Below are positions 16,012-25,134 of a stretch of 64,000 nt of DNA, one piece after another. Positions within the stretch are counted from its first letter, which is position 1. Every line of letters begins with the position of its first letter. The stretch lies in contig NZ_FOCL01000002.1 in assembly GCF_900110105.1 (NCBI RefSeq), forward strand, positions 496,001-560,000, given 5' to 3'. The DNA is from Mucilaginibacter gossypiicola (GTDB taxonomy: Bacteria; Bacteroidota; Bacteroidia; Sphingobacteriales; Sphingobacteriaceae). The notes under the pieces were generated by a model, which had not been told where the DNA came from, made no database searches, and saw only the letters and a program-made list of their open reading frames with translations. The translations under genes were made by a program, and so were the position numbers.

Positions 16012-17292
16012 TTAGTATTTATACCTGTCGCCCCAAAGTTTTCTTAACTTTTCTTTTGATTCGTTTTCGCGCGCATTGTTACCGGGATCGTAAATTTTTG
16101 TTCCGCGGATGGCATCGGGCAGGAAATCCAGATCGGTAAAATTGCCCTCGTAGCTGTGCGCATACTTGTAATCCTTGCCATAGCCTATGTTTTTCATGAA
16201 CTTGGTTGGCGCATTACGCAAATGCAGCGGCACTGGCAAATCGCCGGTTTGGCGCACCAATGCAATAGCGGCTCCGATAGCCGTAGTAGCCGAGTTACTT
16301 TTGGGCGATGTTGCCAGGTAAATAGCCGTTTGCGATAATATCAACTGTGATTCGGGCATACCTATTTTGTTAACGGCCTCAAAACAGCTTTGGGCAAGCA
16401 GTAACGCATTGGGATTTGCATTGCCGATATCTTCGGAAGCCAGGATCAGCATACGGCGGGCAATAAATAAAGGATCTTCGCCACCTACTATCATACGGGC
16501 CAGCCAATAAATCGCCCCGTTGGGGTCAGAACCCCGCATAGATTTGATAAAGGCCGAAATAATATCATAATGCTGCTCGCCGGTTTTATCGTACAAGGCC
16601 ATGTTTTGCTGCACATGTTCCAGTACAACCTCATCCGTCAATACAATTTTTTTTGAATCGAACGCGTTTACCAGTAATTCAAATATATTAAGCAGCTTGC
16701 GGGCATCGCCTCCCGAGAGGCGCAGCAAAGCCTCGTAATCTTTTATGTTGATGTTTTTGTCCTTTAAAACCACATCCTCTTTCATCGCTTTATTCAGCAA
16801 GTCGATGAGATCCGTTTCGGAAAGCGGCTGCAAAATATAAACCTGGCATCGCGATAGTAAAGCCGAAATCACCTCAAATGATGGGTTCTCGGTAGTAGCG
16901 CCTATCAGTGTAACTATCCCCCGTTCTACAGCACCTAATAAGGAATCCTGCTGCGATTTTGAAAAACGGTGGATTTCATCAATAAACAATATCGGCAATA
17001 CTTCTCCCTGCTGTTTTAGCAGAGATGCTTTTTCTATTACCTCCCGCACATCTTTTACGCCCGAATTGATTGCGCTCAAAGCAAAAAACGGCCGAAATAG
17101 CGATTGTGAGATAATATAAGCCAAGGTGGTTTTACCTACCCCCGGCGGCCCCCAGAATATCATTGATGGTAACGAACCCGACTCAATTGCTTTACGCAGT
17201 ACCGCTCCCGGCCCAACAAGATGTTTTTGCCCAACGTAATCATCAAGCGATTTGGGCCGCATACGTTCGGCTAATGGCGGGAGGTTATTCAT
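16012..17292 (-). CDS. rarA: Replication-associated recombination protein A
   Basis: AAA+ clamp-loader-like ATPase RarA/MgsA (Mgs1/WRNIP1 family), 426 residues, acting at stalled replication forks. The start MNNLPPLAERMRPKSLDDYVGQKHL is typical. Walker A GPPGVGKT is at 48-55, Walker B FIDEIH at about 103-108, and the sensor region GATTENPSFEV follows. The C-terminal tetramerisation part ends DPGNNARENE...LWGDRYKY. The length matches the family. The Abi-alpha gene lies immediately downstream on the same strand. Confidence 0.95.
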   Translation of the reverse strand: MNNLPPLAERMRPKSLDDYVGQKHLVGPGAVLRKAIESGSLPSMIFWGPPGVGKTTLAYIISQSLFRPFFALSAINSGVKDVREVIEKASLLKQQGEVLPILFIDEIHRFSKSQQDSLLGAVERGIVTLIGATTENPSFEVISALLSRCQVYILQPLSETDLIDLLNKAMKEDVVLKDKNINIKDYEALLRLSGGDARKLLNIFELLVNAFDSKKIVLTDEVVLEHVQQNMALYDKTGEQHYDIISAFIKSMRGSDPNGAIYWLARMIVGGEDPLFIARRMLILASEDIGNANPNALLLAQSCFEAVNKIGMPESQLILSQTAIYLATSPKSNSATTAIGAAIALVRQTGDLPVPLHLRNAPTKFMKNIGYGKDYKYAHSYEGNFTDLDFLPDAIRGTKIYDPGNNARENESKEKLRKLWGDRYKY

Positions 17293-17477
17293 AAAAGTAA
17301 AATTCAGAAAAGAAAACGCTAAATCCTAAAAAAATTAGTAAAATAATGAATACTGGGGATAATTAAAGAGGTTTTTAAAATCCCCTCTTGAGAGGGGGGG
17401 CGAAAGGATTGAGCGGCAGCAGGGGGGTGTTTCTGCGATTGGCTCTGAAGCAGCCCCCCTCTCCCAAGAGACTATTG

Positions 17478-17695
17478 TGTGTACACATCTTTGAAAAAAA
17501 ATGTCATTTCGATAGAGCTGGGGCGGGCTGAGAGGTGGAGCGAAAGAGAAATCTTCTACATCGAGCTCTACAATTATACCTGTAAAAGCAGGGCGTAGAA
17601 GATTTCTCCTCACCTCCGCTGCACAACCCCACCCTTGGTTCGTCGAAATGACATTTTTTTCTATTAATGATAAAATTAAAAAGATGTGTAAACAC
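17478..17695. repeat. Composite nested inverted repeat
   Basis: Outer arms TGTACACATCTTT and AAAGATGTGTAAACA surround an inner element (17501-17654) whose ends are ATGTCATTTCGA and TCGAAATGACAT. The inner element also contains paired GAGAAATCTTCTAC and GTAGAAGATTTCTC. Outside lie C- and G-rich arms (CTCTTGAGAGGGGG near 17388 and CCCCTCTCCCAAGAG near 17456). The nesting suggests one mobile palindrome inserted in another. Confidence 0.7.
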
Positions 17696-17765
17696 GGTAG
17701 CTCAAGAGGGAAATCGCACAGCCCGAATTTTCCCTAATAGAAGGCACTCTCAAATGATTCAACCA

Positions 17766-17800
17766 AAAAAGGCTGCCTCCATTACGGAAGCAGCCTTTAT
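17766..17800. terminator. Terminator after the DUF6515 gene
   Basis: AAAGGCTGCCTCC pairs with GGAAGCAGCCTTT with a single mismatch around a five-base loop; A-runs on the left give a T-run when read leftward. It lies 24 bases beyond the stop of the leftward gene at 17824. Confidence 0.85.
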
Positions 17801-17823
17801 AATATATATTGAATTTTTATTAA

Positions 17824-18933
17824 TTACTGTTGGTTAGGGTTTTGATCGCTGTTGTTATCTTCAGGATCGTCTGATGGTGTACCTACAATTTTGTAAGCTT
17901 TGTTATCACCATTTTGAGTTTCCTGGTAGTAATAACCATCTGGCGATACAAATAATTTTTCGCCATTGATTTTGATCTTCCTGCAATCAGGAGGCAATTG
18001 GGTTACAATGTCGCCAATTTGCGGGCCCTGATCAACGCTACCGTTGTCGCCATTACCCTGATCGGTATTTAATTGACCATCTTTACCGGCAATCACATAA
18101 ACAGTCGAGCCGTCGTCTTTGGTATATGGCTGATAGTAAACACCGTTTAACTCGTAGTACTGTTCGCCATTGATCATGATTGATTCAGCTCCTGATGGCA
18201 AGGTTTTTATTTCGGCACCAATTGGTGGTTCAACAACTGTATATTGATCGTTGTACTGACGATAGTACAAACCATCGCTGTAGTAATACTGATAATCGCC
18301 CCACCAGAAAGGATAGTAGCCATAAGGTAAGAAACCTATGCTAAAACCTAAACGTGGGTAATAGAACGAATTGTAATAGTTACGGTATGGATAGTAGTAG
18401 TGATTACCAAAATAACCGCCACGGCCACCGTAAGCATAAGTACCGGGATAAACCCTGCGGCCACCATAAGCGTATGAACCGCCCCTGTAATAAGTACCAC
18501 GACCACCGTTATAAGCGCGCCTGTCGACAGTTGCATAACCACCGCGGCTACCGCTATAAACACGTGCAGTGCTACCATAGCTACGTTGCGGCGCAATAGC
18601 CGAACCGTTTGGCCTAATGCCGCCATAGCTGCGTTGTTGCGGAGTGCCATAGCTGCTGCGCGAGTCAGTACCGTAGCTACGTTGTGGTGCTGCTATTGCA
18701 GTACGTGTACTACCGTTAAACGAGGTTGACGGGCGTGAAAAACTACCACCTGAAGAACGGGAAAAACTACCGCCTCCGCCACCACCGCCTGACGATCTTG
18801 AACCGCCCCCGCCGCCACCACCGCCGCCGCGAGAACCACCGCCGCCACGTTGTGCATCAGCATTAAATGCCAGGGATAAGCTCAATAAGCCCCCTAATGC
18901 AATTGTTAATAGATTTTTATATGTCCTTTTCAT
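17824..18933 (-). CDS. DUF6515 family Gly/Tyr-rich secreted protein
   Basis: Exported protein of unknown function, 369 residues. A signal peptide (1-28, ending ADAQ) is followed by a low-complexity Gly/Ser block (about 29-70), an Arg/Tyr/Gly region with repeated QRSYG units (about 80-175), a Tyr-rich hydrophobic stretch (GFLPYGYYPFWWGDYQYYY), and then two related C-terminal modules centred on EIKTLPSGAESIMINGEQYY and IVTQLPPDCRKIKINGEKLF, as in DUF6515 proteins. The Gly/Tyr composition recalls surface or matrix proteins. It is monocistronic with a clear terminator. Confidence 0.82.
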   Translation of the reverse strand: MKRTYKNLLTIALGGLLSLSLAFNADAQRGGGGSRGGGGGGGGGSRSSGGGGGGGSFSRSSGGSFSRPSTSFNGSTRTAIAAPQRSYGTDSRSSYGTPQQRSYGGIRPNGSAIAPQRSYGSTARVYSGSRGGYATVDRRAYNGGRGTYYRGGSYAYGGRRVYPGTYAYGGRGGYFGNHYYYPYRNYYNSFYYPRLGFSIGFLPYGYYPFWWGDYQYYYSDGLYYRQYNDQYTVVEPPIGAEIKTLPSGAESIMINGEQYYELNGVYYQPYTKDDGSTVYVIAGKDGQLNTDQGNGDNGSVDQGPQIGDIVTQLPPDCRKIKINGEKLFVSPDGYYYQETQNGDNKAYKIVGTPSDDPEDNNSDQNPNQQ

Positions 18934-19080
18934 GATGAAAAATTTTTAACTGATCAGCACAGTAATTTTGCTGATATAAATATATAGACTATTAAATGTT
19001 TAAACGGTTTAACGCGTTTTAAATTATTTTTACTCAAAAAGCGAACCAATACTATCTATACGTACCAGTTACTGCTTTCG

Positions 19081-19656
19081 CTACTCCAAATCCTCGGCAA
19101 TGAACAAAAAATCCTGCTCAAACTGCAAGGTAAAAAAGCCATCGTGCGTGGTTTGATACCTGTTATTACCAATAGCTTCAAGCCCGTTTAATTGCAAGCC
19201 TAAAGGATGTGAAAGCAATTCAATGAACTCGCCTGCCGGTTTCCATTTGCTGAACCCCGGATTAACCGGATAAATTTTTTGCTGCGCCCTGAAAATCACC
19301 AGGTTTATTTTATCGGCATAAAACAAAAACTCTTTCAGCTCCAGCGCATCTGTAATCACATTAACCGATGGGTAATTGTGCATTACCAGGTATTTTAAAG
19401 CTGTGCCTGCAGCATTATTATCCATGCCCAAAGGCATCTGTTTTACATCCGACTGCAAATCACCTGCATCACCATCGCCTATTATCCAGTCAACCTTTAT
19501 GCCCGAGGCATCCAGCTTTTCGGCTGTATCCGTTGTACAGATCACTGTTGGGCTCCATTCCAGCAGCTGTCCAAGCATTTCCTCATCAAAAGTATCCATA
19601 CTTAAAACCAGTAAAGCAGGCTCCTGTTTTTCGCGAACTATATGATGTGATGACAT
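19081..19656 (-). CDS. Thiamine pyrophosphokinase-like protein, degenerate
   Basis: A 191-residue protein resembling thiamine pyrophosphokinase, which makes thiamine diphosphate from thiamine and ATP. The best match is the N-terminal nucleotide-binding part with TVICTTDTAEKLDASGIKVDWIIGDGDAGDL, corresponding to the family's IGDxDS region. The family's GGRxDH motif is not recognisable, and the C-terminal half is shorter and more divergent than in characterised enzymes. It may be a divergent lineage-specific kinase or a relative with another role. A thiE gene lies 1 kb away, giving weak contextual support. Confidence 0.55.
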   Translation of the reverse strand: MSSHHIVREKQEPALLVLSMDTFDEEMLGQLLEWSPTVICTTDTAEKLDASGIKVDWIIGDGDAGDLQSDVKQMPLGMDNNAAGTALKYLVMHNYPSVNVITDALELKEFLFYADKINLVIFRAQQKIYPVNPGFSKWKPAGEFIELLSHPLGLQLNGLEAIGNNRYQTTHDGFFTLQFEQDFLFIAEDLE

Positions 19657-19809
19657 TGCTAATGTAGATGGAACAGATGAATATTAAATGAAAATATAAA
19701 GATGGGGTTTTTATTGATTGGTGAAGCTAAATCAATGTTTTATGACGGTAGAATAATATAAAAGGTCACCTTTTTATTTACAGGGTATTAATGGTAAATA
19801 AACCTCGTC

Positions 19810-20223
19810 ATGAAAAAAAAGATTTTACTGTTTGTGCCTTTATTATTTACAGGCTGTATTATGGATTATTATGACAACAGACTGTCTGTTATTAATCAAT
19901 CGCCGGTTAGCATTGCAGTAGAGATCGTCAACGATACAACCAAACGAACAGAAAATAACATCGAATATTATCAATCACATGCAATAGCGCCCAATGACAC
20001 CGCCTTTATAACAAAAGCAGGTAAAAATGCGTGGCTTCAGTATATAGACGAAAGCAAAGACAAAACTTTATATATCTACATTTTCCATATTGATACCCTA
20101 AACAAATATCAAAAAGGCGGAGCCGATATGAGCTATTTGCTTGGGAGCAAGAAATATTTAAAGAGACTTGATTATACGCTTTATGAATTAAAAAAGTCCG
20201 ATTGGCAGATAAAATATCATTAA
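19810..20223 (+). CDS. Hypothetical lipoprotein
   Basis: A 137-residue protein with a Lys-rich start, a hydrophobic core and the lipobox LFTGC (Cys16), so probably a membrane-anchored lipoprotein. The mature part begins IMDYYDNRLSVINQSPVSIAVEIVND and contains a likely beta-sandwich pattern of alternating residues; it ends LKKSDWQIKYH. I recognise no family. The coding region is AT-rich compared with nearby genes. It stands alone, convergent with the next leftward gene, 33 bases apart. Confidence 0.75.
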   Translation: MKKKILLFVPLLFTGCIMDYYDNRLSVINQSPVSIAVEIVNDTTKRTENNIEYYQSHAIAPNDTAFITKAGKNAWLQYIDESKDKTLYIYIFHIDTLNKYQKGGADMSYLLGSKKYLKRLDYTLYELKKSDWQIKYH

Positions 20224-20256
20224 ACCATTATCAATATACAGGCTCAAGATTCGCAG

Positions 20257-20646
20257 TCAGATCTCGCCTAAATAGGCTCTTATACGCGGGGTAACAAGAA
20301 ATCCATAGTCGCTGTTTTCTTCGGACTGTAAATTACCAAATGCCCAGTATTCTAACAATGCGATATGCTCATGCGTTTCGGGGTCTATTATTTTTTTTAT
20401 AGATGTCCAATAAAAATCATCGTCGTCGGGATCATATTGTAGCAGATCATCATAGGAAGCTATTATCAAAGCTAAAAAAGCTCTTTTAACAGATAAAGTT
20501 AAGTCATAAGCCTTAAATGTGGCTAAAAACTCGCTTAATCTTGCCGGGTCAGCCAATTCGATATCCCAATCCTGTTCATCACCCCTCGCGGGCAGGTTTA
20601 ACAACTTATTGAGATAATCAGTATCCTCTTTATATAAAATATACAT
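20257..20646 (-). CDS. Hypothetical acidic protein downstream of thiE
   Basis: A 129-residue soluble, acidic protein with no signal peptide. It has an Asp-rich stretch (YDPDDDDFYWTSI) and a helical middle (SVKRAFLALIIASYDDLLQ), ending TPRIRAYLGEI. The start lies eight bases after the thiE stop codon, so the two are probably co-transcribed, but nothing in the sequence ties it to thiamine synthesis. I recognise no family; size and acidity are compatible with an immunity-type protein, which is speculation. Confidence 0.7.
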   Translation of the reverse strand: MYILYKEDTDYLNKLLNLPARGDEQDWDIELADPARLSEFLATFKAYDLTLSVKRAFLALIIASYDDLLQYDPDDDDFYWTSIKKIIDPETHEHIALLEYWAFGNLQSEENSDYGFLVTPRIRAYLGEI

Positions 20647-20654
20647 CCGAAAAT

Positions 20655-21281
20655 TTAATACATCTTCCTGTAAAACTCCTTAACCATTGAAGCCGGATCG
20701 GCCGCCATATTGATGGCCGATGATACCGCAATACCATCGATCCCCGTTTGAAGCAAAGGTTCTACATCATCTACCCGAATACCGCCAACAGCTATTACGG
20801 GGGTTCCGATACTTAGCTTCTCCAGTTGACGGTATCCGCTAAACCCAAGCGGATGGTGCTTAGCAGGCTCCTCTATATTAATGGCTGCAAACGGTCCGTA
20901 GGCGTAATAATCAACCACCCCGGCACTTTGCAGCTTTAACAACTCACCCGTATCCGCAGCAGATACGCCAAGGGTTTTATCGGTTCCGATAACCCTGCGG
21001 ATTGTTGGCAGGTCGGCATCTGCATCGTCAATATGCACGCCCTGGGCGTCAACACGGTCAATCAGGTCATAATGATTGGCAATGATGAGGGTTGCGCCCC
21101 ATTCATCGCAAATTTCGGCTATCTCGTTTATTTCATCAATCAGCTCATCTTCGGGCCTGGTAAAACAACGGTATTGTACCCAGTTTGCCCCTGCACTGCA
21201 AGCCATCTGCACCTGTTGTACATGGCTAAAACCAGGCAGGTCATGTGTAAGATAATGAAATTTAGAAATGTATTTTTTCAT
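20655..21281 (-). CDS. thiE: Thiamine phosphate synthase
   Basis: Cytoplasmic TIM-barrel enzyme of the ThiE/TenI family, 208 residues, joining the pyrimidine and thiazole moieties to give thiamine phosphate. Recognisable strands are WVQYRCF (the QxR motif), ATLIIANHYDLIDRVDAQGVHI, TLGVSAADTGEL, YYAYGPFAA and PVIAVGGIRVDDVEPLLQTGIDGIAVSSAI for phosphate binding. Some positions differ from well-studied ThiE, for example HIDDAD after GV, so a TenI-like role cannot be excluded. No TPP riboswitch is seen upstream. The other thiamine genes are not in the window. Confidence 0.8.
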   Translation of the reverse strand: MKKYISKFHYLTHDLPGFSHVQQVQMACSAGANWVQYRCFTRPEDELIDEINEIAEICDEWGATLIIANHYDLIDRVDAQGVHIDDADADLPTIRRVIGTDKTLGVSAADTGELLKLQSAGVVDYYAYGPFAAINIEEPAKHHPLGFSGYRQLEKLSIGTPVIAVGGIRVDDVEPLLQTGIDGIAVSSAINMAADPASMVKEFYRKMY

Positions 21282-21289
21282 CTTATTAG

Positions 21290-21400
21290 TTCCGAAAGTC
21301 GGTCATGCCCGAAAGTCGGAAAGTTTTTAATTATTAACAGAAAAGCCCGAAAGTTTTTGTTGTAAACTTTCGGACTTTTCCGTCTTTCCTGACGCTCGGA
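21290..21400. repeat. CCGAAAGTnGG repeat cluster with hairpin
   Basis: Three copies of a CCGAAAGT unit (near 21293, 21310 and 21337) are followed by the inverted CTTTCGGA. CCCGAAAGTTT with AAACTTTCGG makes a hairpin at about 21337-21377 between pafA and thiE, which may end the leftward pafA transcript. Confidence 0.6.
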
Positions 21401-21410
21401 TTAAATAAAC

Positions 21411-23093
21411 TTAGTTTTTCAGCGCTTCACTAATAGTTTTACCTACGCAGCCATTAGGTGCCTGGATATGCAAGAGTGATGCTACAGTAGCCGAAATATC
21501 CGTCATGTGTGTTTGGCGGGTAAGGCTGCCATGTTTAATACCCCAGCCCATAAACACCAATGGAATGTGCGAATCGTAAGGGTTCCAGGTACCGTGCGTT
21601 GTACCGGTTGGGCCACGGTCATTTGTACCATGACCGGTATACCATGCCGGTTTCAGGATGATCTGGATGGCCCCGCTATGCTCGGCATTATAGCCGTTAA
21701 TGATCATGCTGCGCAAATCATCAGGAACATTAGCTTCCTGTACCTTTTGCAGATCAATTGCATAAGCAATACCCGGTTGTTTTTTCAGGTATGCAATACA
21801 ATCCAATTTTACAGCATCTTCGCTAACACCTGCTTTTGCAAGTGCTGCGTTATTAAAGTTAACCTGGTAATTATCCATGCTGATGATCAGGTTATCTACC
21901 TTGTATTTATCGCTGATCATCGCGTTCATTTCTTTAGCAGCTTTGCCATCGTCCCAAACACCGGCAGGGATGTTATGATCTTTCAGGAAATTGGGGTTAT
22001 GCGCAGCACCATGATCGGCACTCAGGAAAACCGAATAGTTGCCTTTACCTACAGTTGCATCCAAATAATTGAAAAACGCAGCCAGGTCCTGGTCAAGCCT
22101 TAGGTAGGTATCTTCAGCCTCAACCGAGTTAGGGCCAAACTGGTGACCAACATAATCTGTTGATGAAAGGCTCACGGCTAAAAAGTCGGTTACGGTATTT
22201 TTACCCAATTTTTCGCCCTCGATAGCTGCTTTTGCCAAATCAAGCGTCATAGTATTACCGAAAGGTGTTGAGCGGATCATGCCGATACGACCTTTATAAA
22301 GTTCAGAGGTTTTAACCGGTAAGGTTGGTGTAGCTGCACCGGCAAATTTGCCTTCATAACGGTCGCTGTTATCAGGCGCGCTTTGTATATAGGTATCAAC
22401 AGGATATAGTGAGTTCCAATCCTGTTTCAGGTATTTTTCGGCAATTTTTTGATCGTTAAAAGTTTTAACCCACGCAGGCAGATTACTCATATAATAAGTA
22501 CTGGTGATCCAGTTACCGGTAGCATCGTCAAACCAGTAAGCAGCATTGGCCGAGTGACCGGCAGGCAGGATACCACCGCGGTCTTTTAATGCTATACCAA
22601 TAACTTTTGAACGGAAGTTGGTGGCCAGTCTCAACTCGTCAGTAACTGTGCTAACCAGCAAGTTGCGCGGCGACATTTGTCCGGCTTTTGAGGTACTGCC
22701 AACAGCTACTACGGTGCTGTCATCTGTGCAATACATGGATTTACCTGTGGTCTGGATAATAAAATCATTACCCACGATGCCATGGATAGCAGGGATAGAA
22801 CCGGTATAGATACAAGTATGACCTGCTGCCGTTACCGTAGGAATATAGTCGATATTGGTGTTTTCGCAGGTGAAGCCTTCATTAAGCATGCGTTTAAAAC
22901 CACCGGCCTGGTAACGGTCATAATAGCGGTACAGGTAATCCCAGCGCATTTGGTCAACCACTAAACCCACAACCAGTTTGGGGCGGGGAATTGATGCAGA
23001 TACCGGGGCAGTTGTTGTAGTTTTCTTTTTTTGTGCCGATACCGAAACGGTAGCGAAAGAGAGGGAAATAAGCAGCAGATGTTTAAACTTCAT
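21411..23093 (-). CDS. pafA: PafA-like alkaline phosphatase superfamily protein
   Basis: Periplasmic metal-dependent phosphatase related to PafA, the phosphate-irrepressible enzyme of Bacteroidota; 560 residues from the ATG at 23093. The signal peptide ends SVSAQ. Metal and catalytic sites are visible: VVGLVVDQMRWDY (Asp47), YIPTVTAAGHTCIYTG with the likely nucleophile Thr88, SADHGAAHN, and HGTNDRGPTGTTHGTWNPYDSHIP. An upstream in-frame ATG would add 18 residues without signal character, so I chose the inner start. PafA enzymes release phosphate from phosphomonoesters. It is divergent from the carboxylesterase gene. Confidence 0.88.
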   Translation of the reverse strand: MKFKHLLLISLSFATVSVSAQKKKTTTTAPVSASIPRPKLVVGLVVDQMRWDYLYRYYDRYQAGGFKRMLNEGFTCENTNIDYIPTVTAAGHTCIYTGSIPAIHGIVGNDFIIQTTGKSMYCTDDSTVVAVGSTSKAGQMSPRNLLVSTVTDELRLATNFRSKVIGIALKDRGGILPAGHSANAAYWFDDATGNWITSTYYMSNLPAWVKTFNDQKIAEKYLKQDWNSLYPVDTYIQSAPDNSDRYEGKFAGAATPTLPVKTSELYKGRIGMIRSTPFGNTMTLDLAKAAIEGEKLGKNTVTDFLAVSLSSTDYVGHQFGPNSVEAEDTYLRLDQDLAAFFNYLDATVGKGNYSVFLSADHGAAHNPNFLKDHNIPAGVWDDGKAAKEMNAMISDKYKVDNLIISMDNYQVNFNNAALAKAGVSEDAVKLDCIAYLKKQPGIAYAIDLQKVQEANVPDDLRSMIINGYNAEHSGAIQIILKPAWYTGHGTNDRGPTGTTHGTWNPYDSHIPLVFMGWGIKHGSLTRQTHMTDISATVASLLHIQAPNGCVGKTISEALKN

Positions 23094-23260
23094 CGCGAAA
23101 AAAGATTTTTGATTTCGCCAAATATCAGCAAAGCATTTAAAATGCAATATGATGTTTTTGTTAAATATGGGGATTGTTACAAACGCGTTTATTGTTTAAA
23201 ACGCGGCCTGTTCAGGAAAACTTTGTAAGTTTAGCAAACCAATCATTAAACCTAAAGTAA

Positions 23261-24796
23261 ATGAAACGCATTCTTCTATTGCCGCTTTTGCTGCTGGCCT
23301 GCTCTGTCATCGCTCAAAATAAAAACCTTGATATTGTTGTTACCGATGCAGGGAAAGTATCAGGCTTCACCAACCAGGGTGGCGATGTTCATATTTATAA
23401 AGGTATCCCCTTTGCAGCTCCGCCAGTTGGAGATTTGCGCTGGAAAGAACCTCAGCCGGTAAAACCCTGGGACGGCGTAAAAAAATGCACTGAATTTGCA
23501 GCCAGCCCAATGCAGGGCAAGCCGGATGCTTTTGGGGTTTACACGCGCGAATTCCTGATCCCCTATGAGCCCATCAGCGAAGATTGCCTTTACCTGAATG
23601 TATGGACCGGTGCTAAAACATCGTCAGAAAAGCGACCTGTACTGGTTTACATTTATGGCGGAGGCTTTGTAAGCGGCGGTGCTGGCGTACCCATTTATGA
23701 TGGAGAGGCCATGGCTAAAAAGGGGATCATATTTGTGGTTATTAACTATCGTGTAGGGATCTTCGGCTTTTTTGCCCACCCGGAATTAACTAAAGAGTCG
23801 CCGCATCACGCTTCCGGGAATTATGGTTTGATGGACCAGCTTGCTGCGTTGAAATGGGTAAAACAAAATATCGCTGCTTTTGGTGGTGACCCGGATAAGG
23901 TTACAATAGCCGGGCAGTCGGCCGGGTCAATGAGTGTAAATTGTTTGGTGGCGTCGCCATTAGGGAAGAACCTATTTAGTGGCGCAATTGCCGAAAGCGG
24001 GGCCAGCTTCATTAGTCCGCGGGGAAATGGTGCTTTGAAGGAAGCGGAGGAGAACGGCGTAAAAACAGCTACGGCGTTAGGCGCAAATTCCCTTGCCGAA
24101 TTACGGAGCAAACCAGCTGCCGAATTGGTTGGCAAAGGCCAGAGCCGCCCGGTTATTGATGGTTATGTTTTACCCGAAGCCATAGCCGATATTTTTAATG
24201 AGCATAAACAAAACGATGTGCCGGTACTTACCGGCTGGAACGAGGACGATGCCTTTATTGGCACACTCAAAACCGCCGAAGATTATAAAAAGGCGATTGG
24301 CATTCAATATGGGGCCGACGCTGATGAGTTTTTGAAACTTTATCCCGCGGCATCGGATCAGGAGGCCGCCACATCGCAGATCAGGATCAGCAGGGATCAA
24401 ACTTTCGGGATCCAGAACTATACCTGGGCCAATGTGCAGAGCGAAAAAGGGAAGTCGAAAATTTATGTTTACCGTTTTACCCGCCGCCTGCCGGCAACTG
24501 CCGATTTTGTTAAATACGGCGCTTTTCATACCGGTGAGGTTGCTTACGCCTACGATAACCTCAAATTTCTGAACCGCCCATGGGAGCCTGTTGATCAGCA
24601 GCTGGCTAATACCATGAGCACTTATTGGGTTAATTTTACCAAAACCGGCAACCCTAATGGAAAAGGTGTACCAATATGGCCGGCCTATACAACCAACGAC
24701 AATAAAATAATGATCCTGGGCGAAAAGCCGGGAGCTAAGACTTTACCGGATAAGGCCGCTTTGGATTTTATGGTAAAGCGGGCGAGCGGGAAGTAA
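23261..24796 (+). CDS. Type-B carboxylesterase/lipase family protein
   Basis: Exported alpha/beta-hydrolase of 511 residues. The N-terminus MKRILLLPLLLLACSVIAQ is a signal peptide; LLAC could also act as a lipobox, so lipidation at Cys14 is possible. The oxyanion region is YIYGGGFVSGG and the nucleophile is Ser220 in GQSAGS; FHTGEVAYAYDN carries the likely catalytic His. EDCLYLNVW is the family's second signature. Substrates of bacterial members are varied carboxyl esters; none is indicated here. It is monocistronic and followed by a repeat-filled gap. Confidence 0.92.
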   Translation: MKRILLLPLLLLACSVIAQNKNLDIVVTDAGKVSGFTNQGGDVHIYKGIPFAAPPVGDLRWKEPQPVKPWDGVKKCTEFAASPMQGKPDAFGVYTREFLIPYEPISEDCLYLNVWTGAKTSSEKRPVLVYIYGGGFVSGGAGVPIYDGEAMAKKGIIFVVINYRVGIFGFFAHPELTKESPHHASGNYGLMDQLAALKWVKQNIAAFGGDPDKVTIAGQSAGSMSVNCLVASPLGKNLFSGAIAESGASFISPRGNGALKEAEENGVKTATALGANSLAELRSKPAAELVGKGQSRPVIDGYVLPEAIADIFNEHKQNDVPVLTGWNEDDAFIGTLKTAEDYKKAIGIQYGADADEFLKLYPAASDQEAATSQIRISRDQTFGIQNYTWANVQSEKGKSKIYVYRFTRRLPATADFVKYGAFHTGEVAYAYDNLKFLNRPWEPVDQQLANTMSTYWVNFTKTGNPNGKGVPIWPAYTTNDNKIMILGEKPGAKTLPDKAALDFMVKRASGK

Positions 24797-24850
24797 TATA
24801 AGATTAATTTGTTTGAACTTAAGGGTAAACGCGTTTAAATCCATTAGTAA

Positions 24851-25064
24851 CAGGGGCTCCTACGGAGCCAAAACAGACTGTTATTTTGGCTACAAACATG
24901 GTACTCCTACGGAGTTCTATTTTAATTGGTTTCTCTCATCCTAAAAAAGTTTAAAGACTTTGAGATAATCCTGTTATGTATTTACCGTGCAAACACAACT
25001 CCGTAGGAGTACCATGTTTGTAGCAGTGTTTTAAAATTTCAGATTGGCTCCGTAGGAGCCTCCT
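24851..25064. repeat. Large inverted repeat with CTCCTACGGAG and TTTGTAGC blocks
   Basis: Arms of about 65 bp (24851-24915 and 24997-25064) mirror each other. In order from the outside they contain GGCTCCTACGGAGCC, a variable stretch, GCTACAAACATG and GTACTCCTACGGAGTT. Each arm thus carries two small palindromes. The centre of about 80 bp is not repeated. The TTTGTAGC block is shared with the element at 2786-2852. Confidence 0.85.
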
Positions 25065-25134
25065 GCTTTAAGCATGATTTCCCAAATGTAATCTCCTTTA
25101 CTATCCATCATGGCATAATTAAAATGGGGTCATG

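Larger units (their letters stand above)
17293..17823. other. Repeat-filled intergenic region
   Basis: No gene is seen. The region has a composite set of nested inverted repeats (about 17378-17720) and a bidirectional terminator (17766-17800). Leftward and rightward frames here are made of repeat sequence with no protein-like composition. Confidence 0.75.

Noticed and set aside
17335..17695. Leftward frames of 63 and 92 codons near rarA
   Set aside because: They consist entirely of nested inverted repeats.
21282..21410. A TPP riboswitch upstream of thiE
   Set aside because: The conserved CUGAGA and ACCUGAUC-type blocks are absent; the gap holds CCGAAAGT repeats instead.
24826..24842. AAACGCGTTT palindrome as a LacI-type operator
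   Set aside because: It lies after the carboxylesterase stop with no gene promoter nearby; similar short ACGCGT motifs at 19011 and 23187 are not well enough conserved to call a regulon.
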